Shown: positions 23,471 to 31,994 of the stretch, piece by piece
How the letters are laid out: the number at the start of each line of letters is the position of its first letter
Numbering within the stretch: the first letter of the stretch is position 1
DNA from: Nocardia pseudovaccinii NBRC 100343
Lineage (GTDB): Bacteria > Actinomycetota > Actinomycetes > Mycobacteriales > Mycobacteriaceae
DNA length: 36,921 bases
Reading direction: 5' to 3'
NCBI RefSeq assembly: GCF_001613225.1
Contig: NZ_BDBY01000098.1
Location: 1-36,921, forward strand
Notes under the pieces: model-generated
Database searches by the model: none
Told to the model about the DNA's origin: nothing
Seen by the model: the letters and a program-made list of their open reading frames with translations, nothing else
Position numbers and translations under genes: made by a program

Positions 23471-24718
23471 CTACTGTGACGGCGGCTGCCAGGGCTGCCC
23501 CTGCGGCCCGTCCGGGCGGTACGGCGGCTGATGCGGCGGAATCTGCTTGGGCGGGGTCTCCTGCTGCGCGGGCATGACCGGCTGGTGTGGGGACGGTTGG
23601 GTCCGGGTCACCGGGGTCGCCACGCCCTCCACCGAAGCGCGGGCATCGGCCTCCGCGGCGCGAACCGCCTGTTCGATGGCCGGATCCCGGGCCGTATCGA
23701 ACCAGCCCTCGACGTCGGAATCGTCCTCCGGCTTGCTCTCCACATCGTCGACCGGGGTGGGTTCGTAGCGGAATACGCCGTCCTCGCCCTTGGTCGCGAA
23801 GTTCTGAGCGAAGCCCTCGAGCGCCTTGCCGAAATCGCTCGGGACCAGCCACACCTTGTTCGCGTCACCGCGGGCGACCATCGGCAGCGTCTGCATGTAT
23901 TGGTAGGCGAGCAGTTCCGGCGTCGGCTTACCGGATTTGATTGCGGCGAAAACCTTTTCGATGGCCTTTGCCTGGCCCTGCGCCTGCAGGTAGGCGGCGG
24001 CCCGTTCACCCTGGGCGCGCAGAATCCGGCTCTGCCGTTCACCTTCGGCCGCTAGAATCGAGGACTGCTTGGCGCCCTCGGCGGAGAGAATCTGCGCCTG
24101 CTTGGCGCCCTCGGCCGTCTTGATCTGCGATTCGCGGGTGCCCTCCGCGGTGAGGATCATGGCGCGCTTCTCGCGGTCGGCCTTCATCTGCTTCTCCATC
24201 GACTCCTGGATCGATGGCGGCGGATCAATGCTCTTGAGTTCGACCCGCGCGACGCGCAGCCCCCAGCGGCCCGTGGCCTCGTCGAGCACCCCGCGCAACT
24301 GACCGTTGATCTGATCGCGGGAGGTCAGCGTCTGCTCCAGGGTCATGCCGCCGACCACATTGCGCAGGGTGGTCACGGTGAGCTGCTCGACGGCCGCGAT
24401 GTAATTGCTGATCTCGTACACCGCCGCCTGTGGGCTCGTCACCTGGAAGTACACGACGGTGTCGATGTGCAGGGTCAGGTTGTCCTCGGTGATCACCGGC
24501 TGCGGCGGGAAGGACACCACCCGCTCGCGCAGATCGACCTTCGCGCGGATCCGGTCGGCGAAGGGCACCAGGAACGTCAGCTGGCCCGAGACTGTGCGCG
24601 AATATCGACCTAATCGCTCGATAACGGCCGCCTCCGCCTGTGGCACCAGAGCGATCGATTTGAAGACCACCACCACAACCAACAGCACCAGCACGGCGGC
24701 AACGATGAGCACGGCCAT
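23471..24718 (-). CDS. SPFH/Band-7 (stomatin-like) membrane protein, 415 aa
   Basis: Membrane scaffold protein of functional membrane microdomains. One N-terminal membrane segment (residues 2-20, rich in Val/Leu) precedes the Band-7 domain (QAEAAVIERLGRYSRTVSGQ through LRVARVELKSIDPP). A series of 11-residue repeats with the core AEG then runs over about residues 190-255 (ILTAEGTRESQ, IKTAEGAKQAQ, ILSAEGAKQSS, ILAAEGERQSR), predicted to form a long coiled coil. The C-terminal 100 residues are acidic and then Pro/Gln-rich. The ATG follows directly on the NfeD stop (TAAATG), so the two are coupled. Comparable to the Rv1487-Rv1488 pair of M. tuberculosis (from memory). Confidence 0.94.
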   Translation of the reverse strand: MAVLIVAAVLVLLVVVVVFKSIALVPQAEAAVIERLGRYSRTVSGQLTFLVPFADRIRAKVDLRERVVSFPPQPVITEDNLTLHIDTVVYFQVTSPQAAVYEISNYIAAVEQLTVTTLRNVVGGMTLEQTLTSRDQINGQLRGVLDEATGRWGLRVARVELKSIDPPPSIQESMEKQMKADREKRAMILTAEGTRESQIKTAEGAKQAQILSAEGAKQSSILAAEGERQSRILRAQGERAAAYLQAQGQAKAIEKVFAAIKSGKPTPELLAYQYMQTLPMVARGDANKVWLVPSDFGKALEGFAQNFATKGEDGVFRYEPTPVDDVESKPEDDSDVEGWFDTARDPAIEQAVRAAEADARASVEGVATPVTRTQPSPHQPVMPAQQETPPKQIPPHQPPYRPDGPQGQPWQPPSQ

Positions 24719-25150
24719 TTACGGCTCCTTCCAGACGACGGCGGTCGCGCCATCGATCTTCATGACGTACACCGTGGTTCCCTTCGGATACTCGACCGTC
24801 GAATCGAACGGCCGCGCGGTCCACTCTTCGCCACCGATTTTGACCAGGCCGCTGTGCTCGGCGACCGGTTCCAGCACCAGCGCCTGCTTACCGGGCAGCG
24901 CATCGACATTCGTCGGGATCGGCGGCGGAGTTCCGAAGCGGCGCCGCAGAACTGGTCGCACCCCGAGCAGCAGCACCAGCGCCAGCACCGCGAAGATCAC
25001 GGCGTCGGCGACCAGCCCGGTATCGGCCACCGCACCGACTCCCGCGGTGCCGAGCGCGGCGACGCCCAACATCAGCAGCGTGAGGTCCCCGGTGAGCATC
25101 TCCGCCGCCGCGAGCAGCAGGCCCGCGACCAGCCAAACGATTGCGGCCAC
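24719..25150 (-). CDS. NfeD family membrane protein, 143 aa
   Basis: Short (protease-less) NfeD: three or four membrane segments at the N-terminus (IVWLVAGLLLAAAEMLTGDL, LTLLMLGVAALGTAGVGAVA, AVIFAVLALVLLLGVRPVL) followed by a small OB-fold domain at about residues 85-143 (LPGKQALVLEP, GLVKIGGEEWTAR, GTTVYVMKIDGATAVVW). NfeD proteins are encoded beside SPFH proteins and take part in membrane-domain quality control. The GTG at 25150 is supported by TACAGT six bases upstream and by the start of the first membrane helix. It is the first gene of a two-gene operon with the SPFH protein. Confidence 0.93.
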   Translation of the reverse strand: MAAIVWLVAGLLLAAAEMLTGDLTLLMLGVAALGTAGVGAVADTGLVADAVIFAVLALVLLLGVRPVLRRRFGTPPPIPTNVDALPGKQALVLEPVAEHSGLVKIGGEEWTARPFDSTVEYPKGTTVYVMKIDGATAVVWKEP

Positions 25151-25373
25151 AGCCCCACTGTAGTTGCCCGAACCACTTCTGTGGCGCGACAAACCCGAGA
25201 TCATCGACGGCGGCTCGACGCGGGCCATGCCGTACTGCTCAGCCATCGCAACAGAAACGACTGTGCGCCTATCGATTTCGATCGAAACGGGGCACGGCGC
25301 CGATCCCCTGAACCAAACCGGCTCCGCATCCGTAATCGCAACAACATCGCGTACGAAGGGCGAGGAGCCTGGC

Positions 25374-26591
25374 ATGTTTCGGAGATCACGCACCGTCATT
25401 TCGGCTGCCTGCATCGCGGTAGTCGGTCTGCTGGCCGGGTGCGGGATCGCCGGTATACCGGTCGCGGCCGAACCTGATGTTCGCAAGTTGGAGATCGGCG
25501 ACTATCCGGTCGACAAATACCACTACGACCAGGACGCGCACGGCAACGGCGCACTGCTGGAAGGCATTCGGATGGCCGAGGCGGTGGTACCGACGAACCG
25601 TATCGATCCGAAATTGACCTTCGGTGTGCTCGGTGGCGTCGTATCCGATAACCAGGAGGCGGCCGACTACTACACCGGCAGCGCGTCGATACCGGTGCTC
25701 GAGCGCCACAGAATGCTGGTGGCCTACGGCGCTGTCGGTGCCGACCGCCCCTATGAGCCATTCCAGATCGATCAGCGCGGCCCCGGCCCGGACGTCACCA
25801 TCATCTCGCAGCTGCTGATGCGCTTCCCGAACGCGACCGAGGCCGAACAGGCGGCACGCGAACTCGAAGCCGCCGATTTCGCGGTCGCACCCGATCAGAA
25901 CAAGCGGCTCGAGCTGGATAAATATCCCAATGCCCACACACACTGGCGGCCCGATGTCGCCAATATCGGATCCTTCATCGCCGATAAGGAATTCGTCCTG
26001 CAGGTATTCATCCAACGGCCCAAGGCCGATGAACGCGATCTACTGGGCTGGCTCGGCAACACCTTCGACGCCGAACTCACCGTGGTCGACAAATTCCGGG
26101 CCACCCCCGTGGACCAGCTCGACGACTTGAAGGTCGATCCGGATGGGCTGCTGGCCCGCGCTGTCGTCCGCGACCGCCGCAACCACACCCTCGACCTGCG
26201 CGAATTCAGTGTGTACGGCCCGGGCATCGTCGTGCACACCGCCACGAATCAGGCCACCTCGCAGCGGATGATCGACGAAACCGGGCTGGACGCCTGGGCG
26301 ATCGCGGACGACACCATCGTCTATCGAGTGCGCGACGAGGCCTCGGGGCCGCGTCTGGTCAACGAGCTCATCGCGCGTTCCGGTGACGAATACGATCCGA
26401 TCGATGCGCCCAAGGATGTGCCCGGCGCGATCTGCCAGCGACTCAATCGGCGCGGCGATACCGATAGGCAGTACAAGCACAGCTGCTACGTCACCTATAA
26501 GCGCTATGTCGCGAACGTAAACGGCGATAACGAAGCCGACGTTCGCCAGAAAGTGGCGGCGCAGTACGCGCTGTTCGCCAATAGTCTGTGA
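25374..26591 (+). CDS. DUF7373 family lipoprotein, 405 aa
   Basis: Exported lipoprotein found in Nocardia and mycobacterial relatives. The signal peptide is MFRRSRTVISAACIAVVGLL with lipobox LLAGC and the lipidated Cys at residue 23. The mature protein begins after a short Gly/Ala stretch with VRKLEIGDYPVDKYHY, a recurring opening in this family, and contains repeated LDKYPNAHTHW-like motifs and a C-terminal pair of cysteines (ICQRL, HSCYVTYKRYV). The ATG at 25374 has GGAG seven bases upstream. Family function is unknown; envelope location is the only firm inference. Divergent from nfeD, 223 bases apart, a gap in which I see no structured element. Confidence 0.87.
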   Translation: MFRRSRTVISAACIAVVGLLAGCGIAGIPVAAEPDVRKLEIGDYPVDKYHYDQDAHGNGALLEGIRMAEAVVPTNRIDPKLTFGVLGGVVSDNQEAADYYTGSASIPVLERHRMLVAYGAVGADRPYEPFQIDQRGPGPDVTIISQLLMRFPNATEAEQAARELEAADFAVAPDQNKRLELDKYPNAHTHWRPDVANIGSFIADKEFVLQVFIQRPKADERDLLGWLGNTFDAELTVVDKFRATPVDQLDDLKVDPDGLLARAVVRDRRNHTLDLREFSVYGPGIVVHTATNQATSQRMIDETGLDAWAIADDTIVYRVRDEASGPRLVNELIARSGDEYDPIDAPKDVPGAICQRLNRRGDTDRQYKHSCYVTYKRYVANVNGDNEADVRQKVAAQYALFANSL

Positions 26592-26635
26592 CCGGCACAC
26601 CAACTCGCTTGCGCCGCAACCCCAACCGGCGGTGC

Positions 26636-26641
26636 TATTTT
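26636..26641 (+). promoter_or_regulatory. Extended -10 of a probable leaderless promoter for the DUF3097 gene
   Basis: TGCTATTTT contains an extended -10 (TGn plus TATTTT), with the hexamer ending seven bases before the GTG at 26649. No Shine-Dalgarno and no good -35, consistent with an extended -10 promoter. Confidence 0.45.
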
Positions 26642-26648
26642 CGGGCGG

Positions 26649-27476
26649 GTGAGCGGGCGTGACATGTATGGCGGCGACATCTTCTCCGGACATTCGCGAT
26701 CGAAGAAGCGGACCGTGCCTACGGTCGTCGCCGACCGCGACCTCGTGGTGGAGGATGCGGCGACCGGATTCTGCGGTGCCGTGGTCGGATTCGACCGCAG
26801 CTACGACGGCGAATTCGTCAAGTTGGAGGATGCGCGCGGTGCCGTGCGGCTGTTCGCATTGCGCGAGGCCGCATTCCTGATCGACGGTGCGCCCGTCACA
26901 CTGGTCCGGCCCAAGGCCGCGGCCCCGAAGAAGCCGACCCGGTCGGCATCGGGTTCGACCCGGGTGGAGGGGCTGCGCGCACAGGTCGCGAAGACGAGCC
27001 GGATCTGGGTGGAGGGCGTCCACGATGCCGCATTGGTGGAGCGGGTCTGGGGGCACGATCTGCGGGTCGAAGGCGTGGTCGTCGAACATCTCGAGGGTTT
27101 GGACAATCTGGCCGCGCGGCTGACCGAATTCGCGCCCGGACCGGGTCGGCGGGTCGGGGTGCTGGTCGACCATCTGGTCACCGGTTCCAAGGAAACCCAG
27201 CTGACCACCGGCCTCGGTAAGTATGTGCTGGTCACCGGGCATCCCTATATCGATGTCTGGCAGGCTGTGCGTCCTGCGGCGGTCGGTATCGCGGCGTGGC
27301 CGGAGGTGCCCCGCGGCGAGGATTGGAAGACCGGCATCTGCCGTCGGCTCGGCTGGGGCACACCGCAGGAGGGGTGGCGGCGGGTCTACAACGCGGTCGA
27401 ATCCTTCCGCGATCTGGAATCCCCCCTGATCGGCGCGGTGGAGCGGCTCATCGACTTCGTCACCGAACCGGACTGA
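26649..27476 (+). CDS. DUF3097 family protein, 275 aa
   Basis: Conserved actinobacterial protein of unknown function. The N-terminal part is basic and begins SGRDMYGGDIFSGHSRSKKR, then a beta-rich segment (GFCGAVVGFDRSYDGEFVKL). From about residue 117 (RIWVEGVHDAALVERVWG) the pattern of an acidic residue in VEG.HD, a following helix and a later VLVDHL resembles a Toprim-like fold; this is my inference from pattern only. The C-terminal part holds WKTGICRRLGWGTPQEGWRR. The GTG at 26649 is supported by the extended -10. The equivalent gene lies near inhA-hemH in M. tuberculosis (Rv1486c, from memory), so it belongs to the conserved backbone. Confidence 0.88.
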   Translation: MSGRDMYGGDIFSGHSRSKKRTVPTVVADRDLVVEDAATGFCGAVVGFDRSYDGEFVKLEDARGAVRLFALREAAFLIDGAPVTLVRPKAAAPKKPTRSASGSTRVEGLRAQVAKTSRIWVEGVHDAALVERVWGHDLRVEGVVVEHLEGLDNLAARLTEFAPGPGRRVGVLVDHLVTGSKETQLTTGLGKYVLVTGHPYIDVWQAVRPAAVGIAAWPEVPRGEDWKTGICRRLGWGTPQEGWRRVYNAVESFRDLESPLIGAVERLIDFVTEPD

Positions 27477-27488
27477 CCGCTATAGCGG
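27477..27488. promoter_or_regulatory. Perfect 12-base palindrome directly after the DUF3097 stop
   Basis: CCGCTATAGCGG is self-complementary and starts at the base after the TGA. A second palindrome, TTCCGCGGAA, lies at 27514-27523, and GC-rich dyads follow before 27575. The 187-base gap to the next gene holds no other gene. These may be protein sites or part of a terminator; undecided. Confidence 0.35.
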
Positions 27489-27663
27489 GTCCATTCGCTG
27501 AAATCATGTCCCATTCCGCGGAATTCGGCCCGCGCGCCGACGGCGGCCGCGCGCCCGCCGTTATGGTACTCGCGGTACCGGACGGCGGATCGATGCGCGC
27601 AGCTCACCGGGGCATCCGGCATGGACGCCCCCCAGTCGCAACCCTCCTTTATGCTCGATAATT

Positions 27664-28482
27664 ATGTGCTCTCCTAGTGCCACGCTGACGGTGTGGGCCG
27701 GCTCCTGGCTGGCCGGTTGCAGCGCGCCCGACGACATCCTCGAGGCGCTGTACGCCTGGGCGCCACGGCACACCATCGCCGCGGGCGATCCGTTGACCGG
27801 CGGCCGCGACGACCTGCCGTGGTCTTCTCGCGACAATCTGTCCGGCACCGGAGTCATGGCGCTACTCAAGGTGATTCGCGAGGCGATGGCACAACCCGGT
27901 GCACAGCTGCGCTTGGTGCTGCCGGTGCCCGGCGATGTGCGCGGACTGCCGACCGGAACGGCCTTCGCCGCTGATGCGATCGAGGCGGGCGAGGGAATGT
28001 TGTTCGGGGTGCCGGGCGAGGAGGGCACCGGATTGATCCCGCAGTGGCCCGATGACGACACGCTGCAGTGGACCGTCTACAGCACCCCGATTCCGGCCGC
28101 GCCGGGCCAGGATATGTCGCTCGGCGAGGCGGAGTACACGATGCGTGAAGCAGTACGCGATGCCGCCGACGCCCTGATGCGCCTGCACACCACCGCCGCG
28201 GGCGCGACCGTCGACTCCGACCCCCGCGAACTCATCGAGGCCGAGCTCGCGGATTACTCCCGCCACGACTATCCGGATTCGATCCCGTTGCGCGCCAGGC
28301 GAATCCTCGACAGCGCCGATCATGTCGCCGCCATCCTCACTGTCGCACAACGCGAACCGGCCTCCTCCCCCACTTCCGCCACCGCCATCGGCGCGCAAGA
28401 AGACCTCCTACGCCCACTGTGGGACGCGATCCGCGCGGCGCGGTTGGTGGCGGTACACGCCGCGGCCCGCGGCAATTCGTAA
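27664..28482 (+). CDS. Hypothetical actinobacterial protein, 272 aa
   Basis: I do not recognise the family. The protein is soluble, with no signal peptide despite a Cys-Ala-Pro near residue 19 (SWLAGCSAPDDILEALYAWA); this lacks a basic N-region and long hydrophobic core, so a lipoprotein is unlikely. Notable segments: LRLVLPVPGDVRGLPTGTAF, DAIEAGEGMLFGVPGEEGTG, LQWTVYSTPIPAAPGQDMSL, and a helical C-terminus (LRARRILDSADHVAAILTVA, LLRPLWDAIRAARLVAVHAA). TATGCT (27650-27655) lies eight bases before the ATG, so the mRNA may be nearly leaderless. Codon use looks like the neighbours'. It stands in the same direction as the DUF3097 gene and the following protease, with gaps of 187 and 100 bases. 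Confidence 0.75.
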   Translation: MCSPSATLTVWAGSWLAGCSAPDDILEALYAWAPRHTIAAGDPLTGGRDDLPWSSRDNLSGTGVMALLKVIREAMAQPGAQLRLVLPVPGDVRGLPTGTAFAADAIEAGEGMLFGVPGEEGTGLIPQWPDDDTLQWTVYSTPIPAAPGQDMSLGEAEYTMREAVRDAADALMRLHTTAAGATVDSDPRELIEAELADYSRHDYPDSIPLRARRILDSADHVAAILTVAQREPASSPTSATAIGAQEDLLRPLWDAIRAARLVAVHAAARGNS

Positions 28483-28582
28483 GGCACCGGCGCAAGGCGG
28501 CCACCGGTCCCGTAGGCGCGAGAACACCGGCATCCTCTGGTTGAATAGACCGAGCGATCGCCTGAATCATCCGGGAGGCGGC

Positions 28583-29353
28583 ATGTTTCGCATACCTCGC
28601 ATTGTCGCGGCGGTAACCGCCGCATTCATCGTCGCTCTCGGTGCCCCTGTCGTTCCCGCCACGGCGATCGTGGGGGGAAATACCACCGAGGCGAGCGCCT
28701 ACTCGTGGCTCGCCGCCGTCGGCAGCCCGTTTTACGTCTTCCGACCATCCGGGCAATTCTGCGGCGGTGTGCTCATCGCGCCCGATCGGGTTGTGACAGC
28801 TGCACACTGCGTCGATGTGGCGCGGCTGCTGCCGCAGGCGATCACCGTCACCTTCGGCCGCACCGACCTGCGCTCGCGCGACGGAGTCACCGTGGGAGTC
28901 AAGGAGATTCGCATCCACCCGGATTTCCGGGAATCCGATTTCGAGGGCGAGACCGTGCACCACAATGATCTCGCGATCCTCATCCTCGACGAGCCGAGAT
29001 CAGGCCCGTTCCTGGAAATCGCCGCGCCACAGGGCGATCCGCGCGCATACGGCGACACCGGCAGCATCGTCGGCTGGGGCGCGACCTCCGAGAGCGACAC
29101 CTCGAATACGCTCCTGCGCTCCGCACCCGTCCCGATCGTCTCCAACGCCACGTGCACTGCCGCCTATGGCTCCGCCTTCGACCCCGCCGATATGCTCTGC
29201 GCCGGATCCCCCGACGCCGATACCGCCGAATACGACAGCGGCGATCCACTTCTCGTCGCGGGCCGCCTGATCGGGCTCACCTCATGGGGCAAGGGCAGCG
29301 CCCGCCCGGGGTTCCCCGGTGTCTACGCCTACCTCACGACCCTCAGCTTCTGA
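28583..29353 (+). CDS. Secreted trypsin-like S1 serine protease with altered oxyanion loop, 256 aa
   Basis: A signal peptide (MFRIPRIVAAVTAAFIVALG to VPATA) is followed directly by IVGG, the chymotrypsin-type mature N-terminus, so signal peptidase cleavage alone could activate it. Catalytic residues are His75 (VVTAAHCVD), Asp129 (HHNDLAIL) and Ser219. Asp213 sits at the S1-pocket position 189, which predicts cleavage after Arg or Lys. The usual Gly-Asp-Ser-Gly-Gly-Pro reads Tyr217-Asp-Ser-Gly-Asp221-Pro: oxyanion-hole Gly193 is replaced by Tyr and Gly197 by Asp, and the Cys191 of the conserved disulphide is Ala. It may be catalytically weak, have a reshaped site, or be a pseudoprotease. Good Shine-Dalgarno GGGAGG before the ATG. 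Confidence 0.92.
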   Translation: MFRIPRIVAAVTAAFIVALGAPVVPATAIVGGNTTEASAYSWLAAVGSPFYVFRPSGQFCGGVLIAPDRVVTAAHCVDVARLLPQAITVTFGRTDLRSRDGVTVGVKEIRIHPDFRESDFEGETVHHNDLAILILDEPRSGPFLEIAAPQGDPRAYGDTGSIVGWGATSESDTSNTLLRSAPVPIVSNATCTAAYGSAFDPADMLCAGSPDADTAEYDSGDPLLVAGRLIGLTSWGKGSARPGFPGVYAYLTTLSF

Positions 29354-29378
29354 TCGGCAACACCGCGATGGAACTGGT

Positions 29379-29398
29379 CTGACGGGTCTCGACGTCAG
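29379..29398. terminator. Possible weak hairpin after the S1 protease gene
   Basis: CTGACG and CGTCAG (6-base arms, 8-base loop) lie 25 bases after the protease stop. There is no U-tract; it is a candidate only. Confidence 0.3.
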
Positions 29399-29472
29399 GC
29401 TGGACCGCCAGGTACATCGAGGTGTCTGTGCTGACGGGTTGCTGATGACCGGAATTGCGAGGTAGTCGAATA

Positions 29473-29503
29473 TTGCCGGGACACTGCGGACGAGTCGTAT
29501 ACT
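29473..29503 (+). promoter_or_regulatory. Promoter of the FHA-ABC transporter gene (leaderless)
   Basis: The -10 is TATACT (29498-29503), a near-consensus hexamer ending six bases before the ATG at 29510, with no Shine-Dalgarno between. A -35-like TTGCCG lies at 29473-29478 with 19-base spacing. Predicted start of transcription is at the start codon. Confidence 0.6.
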
Positions 29504-29509
29504 CACGTC

Positions 29510-31972
29510 ATGGCGGATGACCAGTCCTCCATCGAATCCCCCGAGACGCCGGTCCTCGTGGTGCACACGAGAGAACGCGTTTATCGGCTACGCGCTGGGA
29601 CCGTATATAACGTCGGTCGCGATCCGGCATCCGACATTATCGTGACCGATCCGCGCGCATCTTCGGTGCACGCAGTGCTGGAGCGAGGTGCGGACGGTTG
29701 GGAAATCGAGGACGCGGGCAGCCTCAACGGCACCTTTTTCGAAGGTCACCGCGTCGAGCGGATGCTGATCGACCATGACGAGACGTTCCAGCTCGGTCAC
29801 GCCGTGGACGGCGAGCAGTTGGCCTGTTCTCTGGAAGGGCAAGAAGGACAAACCGACCGAAGGTCCGATGACGATATCGGGGTAGACACGATGATCGTCT
29901 CCGATCCGGGCTACGACCTCGCGGATGAGGCAACGATCACGAGGTTCCATGCGGGTCGGTCCAGGCGAGTTTCGCGAACGTCACCTTCGGCGGCCCGCCC
30001 CAGCGCGGTCGTCCGGATCACATCGCCCACCGTCCGGATCGGACGCGCGGCAGACAACGACATCGTCGCGCACGACCTCATGCTCTCCCGCCATCACGCC
30101 GAGCTGCGCACGATCGGCGACGGAAAATACCGGATCGTCGACCTCGACAGCCACAACGGCACCTACGTCAACGGCCACCGGATCGACGCCGCGGACCTGA
30201 CCGAATCCGATCTGATCGGCATGGGCCACACCACGTTCCGGCTGGTGGGCGACGAACTGCGCGAGTTCGTCGACACCGGTGACGTATCGGTCTCGGTGCA
30301 GAGCCTCACCGTGCGGACTCCCGAGGGCAAAGTGCTCCTCGACGGGGTCAGCTTCCCCATTCCGCAACGCTCACTTGTCGGGGTCATCGGGCCGAGCGGA
30401 GCGGGCAAGTCGACACTGCTCGGCGCGGTCACCGGGTTGCGGCCCGCGACGGAGGGGACGGTCCGCTACGACGGACGCGACCTGTACACCGACTACGACG
30501 AACTCCGGCACCGCATCGGACTCGTCCCGCAGGAGGACATCCTGCACAACCAGCTTCCGACCCGGCGCGCACTGCTTTACGCGGCCGAGCTGCGCTTCCC
30601 CGGCGATACGCGCGCCGAGGAGCGCGAACAGCGGGTCGATGAGGTCCTCGACGAGCTCGGTTTGACGCGGCACGCCGATACTCGCATCGATCGGCTCTCG
30701 GGCGGGCAGCGCAAACGGGTCAGCGTGGCACTGGAGTTGCTGACCAAACCGTCCCTGTTGTTCCTCGACGAGCCGACCTCCGGCCTCGACCCGGGCCTGG
30801 ACAAGACGGTCATGGAAATGCTGTCGGAACTTGCGCACGACGGGCGGACCGTCATCGTCGTCACCCACAGCGTGGCGAATCTCGATTCCTGCGACCGCCT
30901 GCTGGTCCTGGTGCCCGGCGGTCGGCTGGCCTATTACGGGCCGCCCGCCGAGGGGCTGCAGCAGTTCGCGCAGCGCAGCTGGGCCGAGGTGTTCCAGGCG
31001 TTCGACCGCGAGGAAGACCGCGACTGGGCAGATGAATTCCGTACTTCGCCGCGCTTCGAGAACTACGTGGCGGTCGGGTTGACCGACGACGTCGGTCCGA
31101 AGGAAGTACACACACCCGCACCGCCGCCCGCACAGCAGTCCAAGTTCAGCCAGCTCAGCACCCTGTGCCGACGATATCTGGCAGTGATCGCCTCGGACCG
31201 CAGCTATTTGGCCCTCCTTGGGGTGCTGCCCCTGCTACTCGGTGGCTTGATCGCTGCGATCCCGTCGGGCCAGGGGTTCGCCGGGGCTCCGGGATCCAAT
31301 ATCGATGCCGCGACCAAGCTCATGGTTTTGGCATTCGGTGCGTGCTTCGTCGGCACCGGCAACTCGATTCGCGAGATCGTCAAAGAACAGACGATCTACC
31401 GCAGAGAACGCGCGGCAGGCCTGTCGGCCGGAGTCTATTTGATGTCGAAACTGCTGGTCCTGAGCGTGATCACCGCCCTGCAGTCGGCGGTGCTCGTGCT
31501 GATCGGCCTCATCGGTGTGGATAGGCCGCCCAAGGGGCTCTTCACATCTATCGAGCTCGAGCTGATCCTGGCGATGGCGCTGCTCGGCATCGCATCGCTG
31601 GCATTGGGCTTGCTGGTGTCGGTCTCGGTGAACACCTCGGAGAAGACACTGCCGCTGCTGATTGTGCTGTCGATGGCACAGCTGGTGCTCACCGGCGGGC
31701 TGGTGCGGCTACCCGGTACCTTCGGCCTGGAGCAACTGGCCTACATAGCGCCGGCCCGTTGGGGGTTCGCCGCCGGGGCCGCCACCATCGATCTGGACAC
31801 CCTCTCACCGCACTCGGGCGCGGCCGACCCGCTGTGGAAACACAGCATCGGCACGTGGCTGCTCGACATGGGAGTCGTCGCCGGGCTGGGGGCAGTCTTC
31901 CTAGCGCTGGCCTGGTACCGCCTGTATCAGCTGCGTCCACGGCGCCGCGGTGCGCGCCGCGCGAGAATTTGA
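29510..31972 (+). CDS. FHA-FHA-ABC transporter fusion (Rv1747 type), 820 aa
   Basis: An ABCG-type half transporter preceded by two phosphothreonine-binding FHA domains. FHA1 covers about residues 15-105 (GRD at 36-38, SSVHAVLE, SLNGTFF). A linker with several Thr residues (EATITRF) follows. FHA2 is at about 160-250 (IGRAADND, LSRHHAEL, HNGTYVNG). The nucleotide-binding domain spans about 262-480 (Walker A GPSGAGKST near 293, signature LSGGQRKRVS, Walker B LLFLDEP, H-loop VVTHS). About six membrane segments from residue 560 form the permease. In M. tuberculosis Rv1747 is phosphorylated by the Ser/Thr kinase PknF and exports a cell-envelope component (established in outline). No kinase gene is adjacent here. 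The basic C-terminus is cytoplasmic. Confidence 0.95.
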   Translation: MADDQSSIESPETPVLVVHTRERVYRLRAGTVYNVGRDPASDIIVTDPRASSVHAVLERGADGWEIEDAGSLNGTFFEGHRVERMLIDHDETFQLGHAVDGEQLACSLEGQEGQTDRRSDDDIGVDTMIVSDPGYDLADEATITRFHAGRSRRVSRTSPSAARPSAVVRITSPTVRIGRAADNDIVAHDLMLSRHHAELRTIGDGKYRIVDLDSHNGTYVNGHRIDAADLTESDLIGMGHTTFRLVGDELREFVDTGDVSVSVQSLTVRTPEGKVLLDGVSFPIPQRSLVGVIGPSGAGKSTLLGAVTGLRPATEGTVRYDGRDLYTDYDELRHRIGLVPQEDILHNQLPTRRALLYAAELRFPGDTRAEEREQRVDEVLDELGLTRHADTRIDRLSGGQRKRVSVALELLTKPSLLFLDEPTSGLDPGLDKTVMEMLSELAHDGRTVIVVTHSVANLDSCDRLLVLVPGGRLAYYGPPAEGLQQFAQRSWAEVFQAFDREEDRDWADEFRTSPRFENYVAVGLTDDVGPKEVHTPAPPPAQQSKFSQLSTLCRRYLAVIASDRSYLALLGVLPLLLGGLIAAIPSGQGFAGAPGSNIDAATKLMVLAFGACFVGTGNSIREIVKEQTIYRRERAAGLSAGVYLMSKLLVLSVITALQSAVLVLIGLIGVDRPPKGLFTSIELELILAMALLGIASLALGLLVSVSVNTSEKTLPLLIVLSMAQLVLTGGLVRLPGTFGLEQLAYIAPARWGFAAGAATIDLDTLSPHSGAADPLWKHSIGTWLLDMGVVAGLGAVFLALAWYRLYQLRPRRRGARRARI

Positions 31973-31994
31973 CGGCGGACGCCCACTTCGAAAG

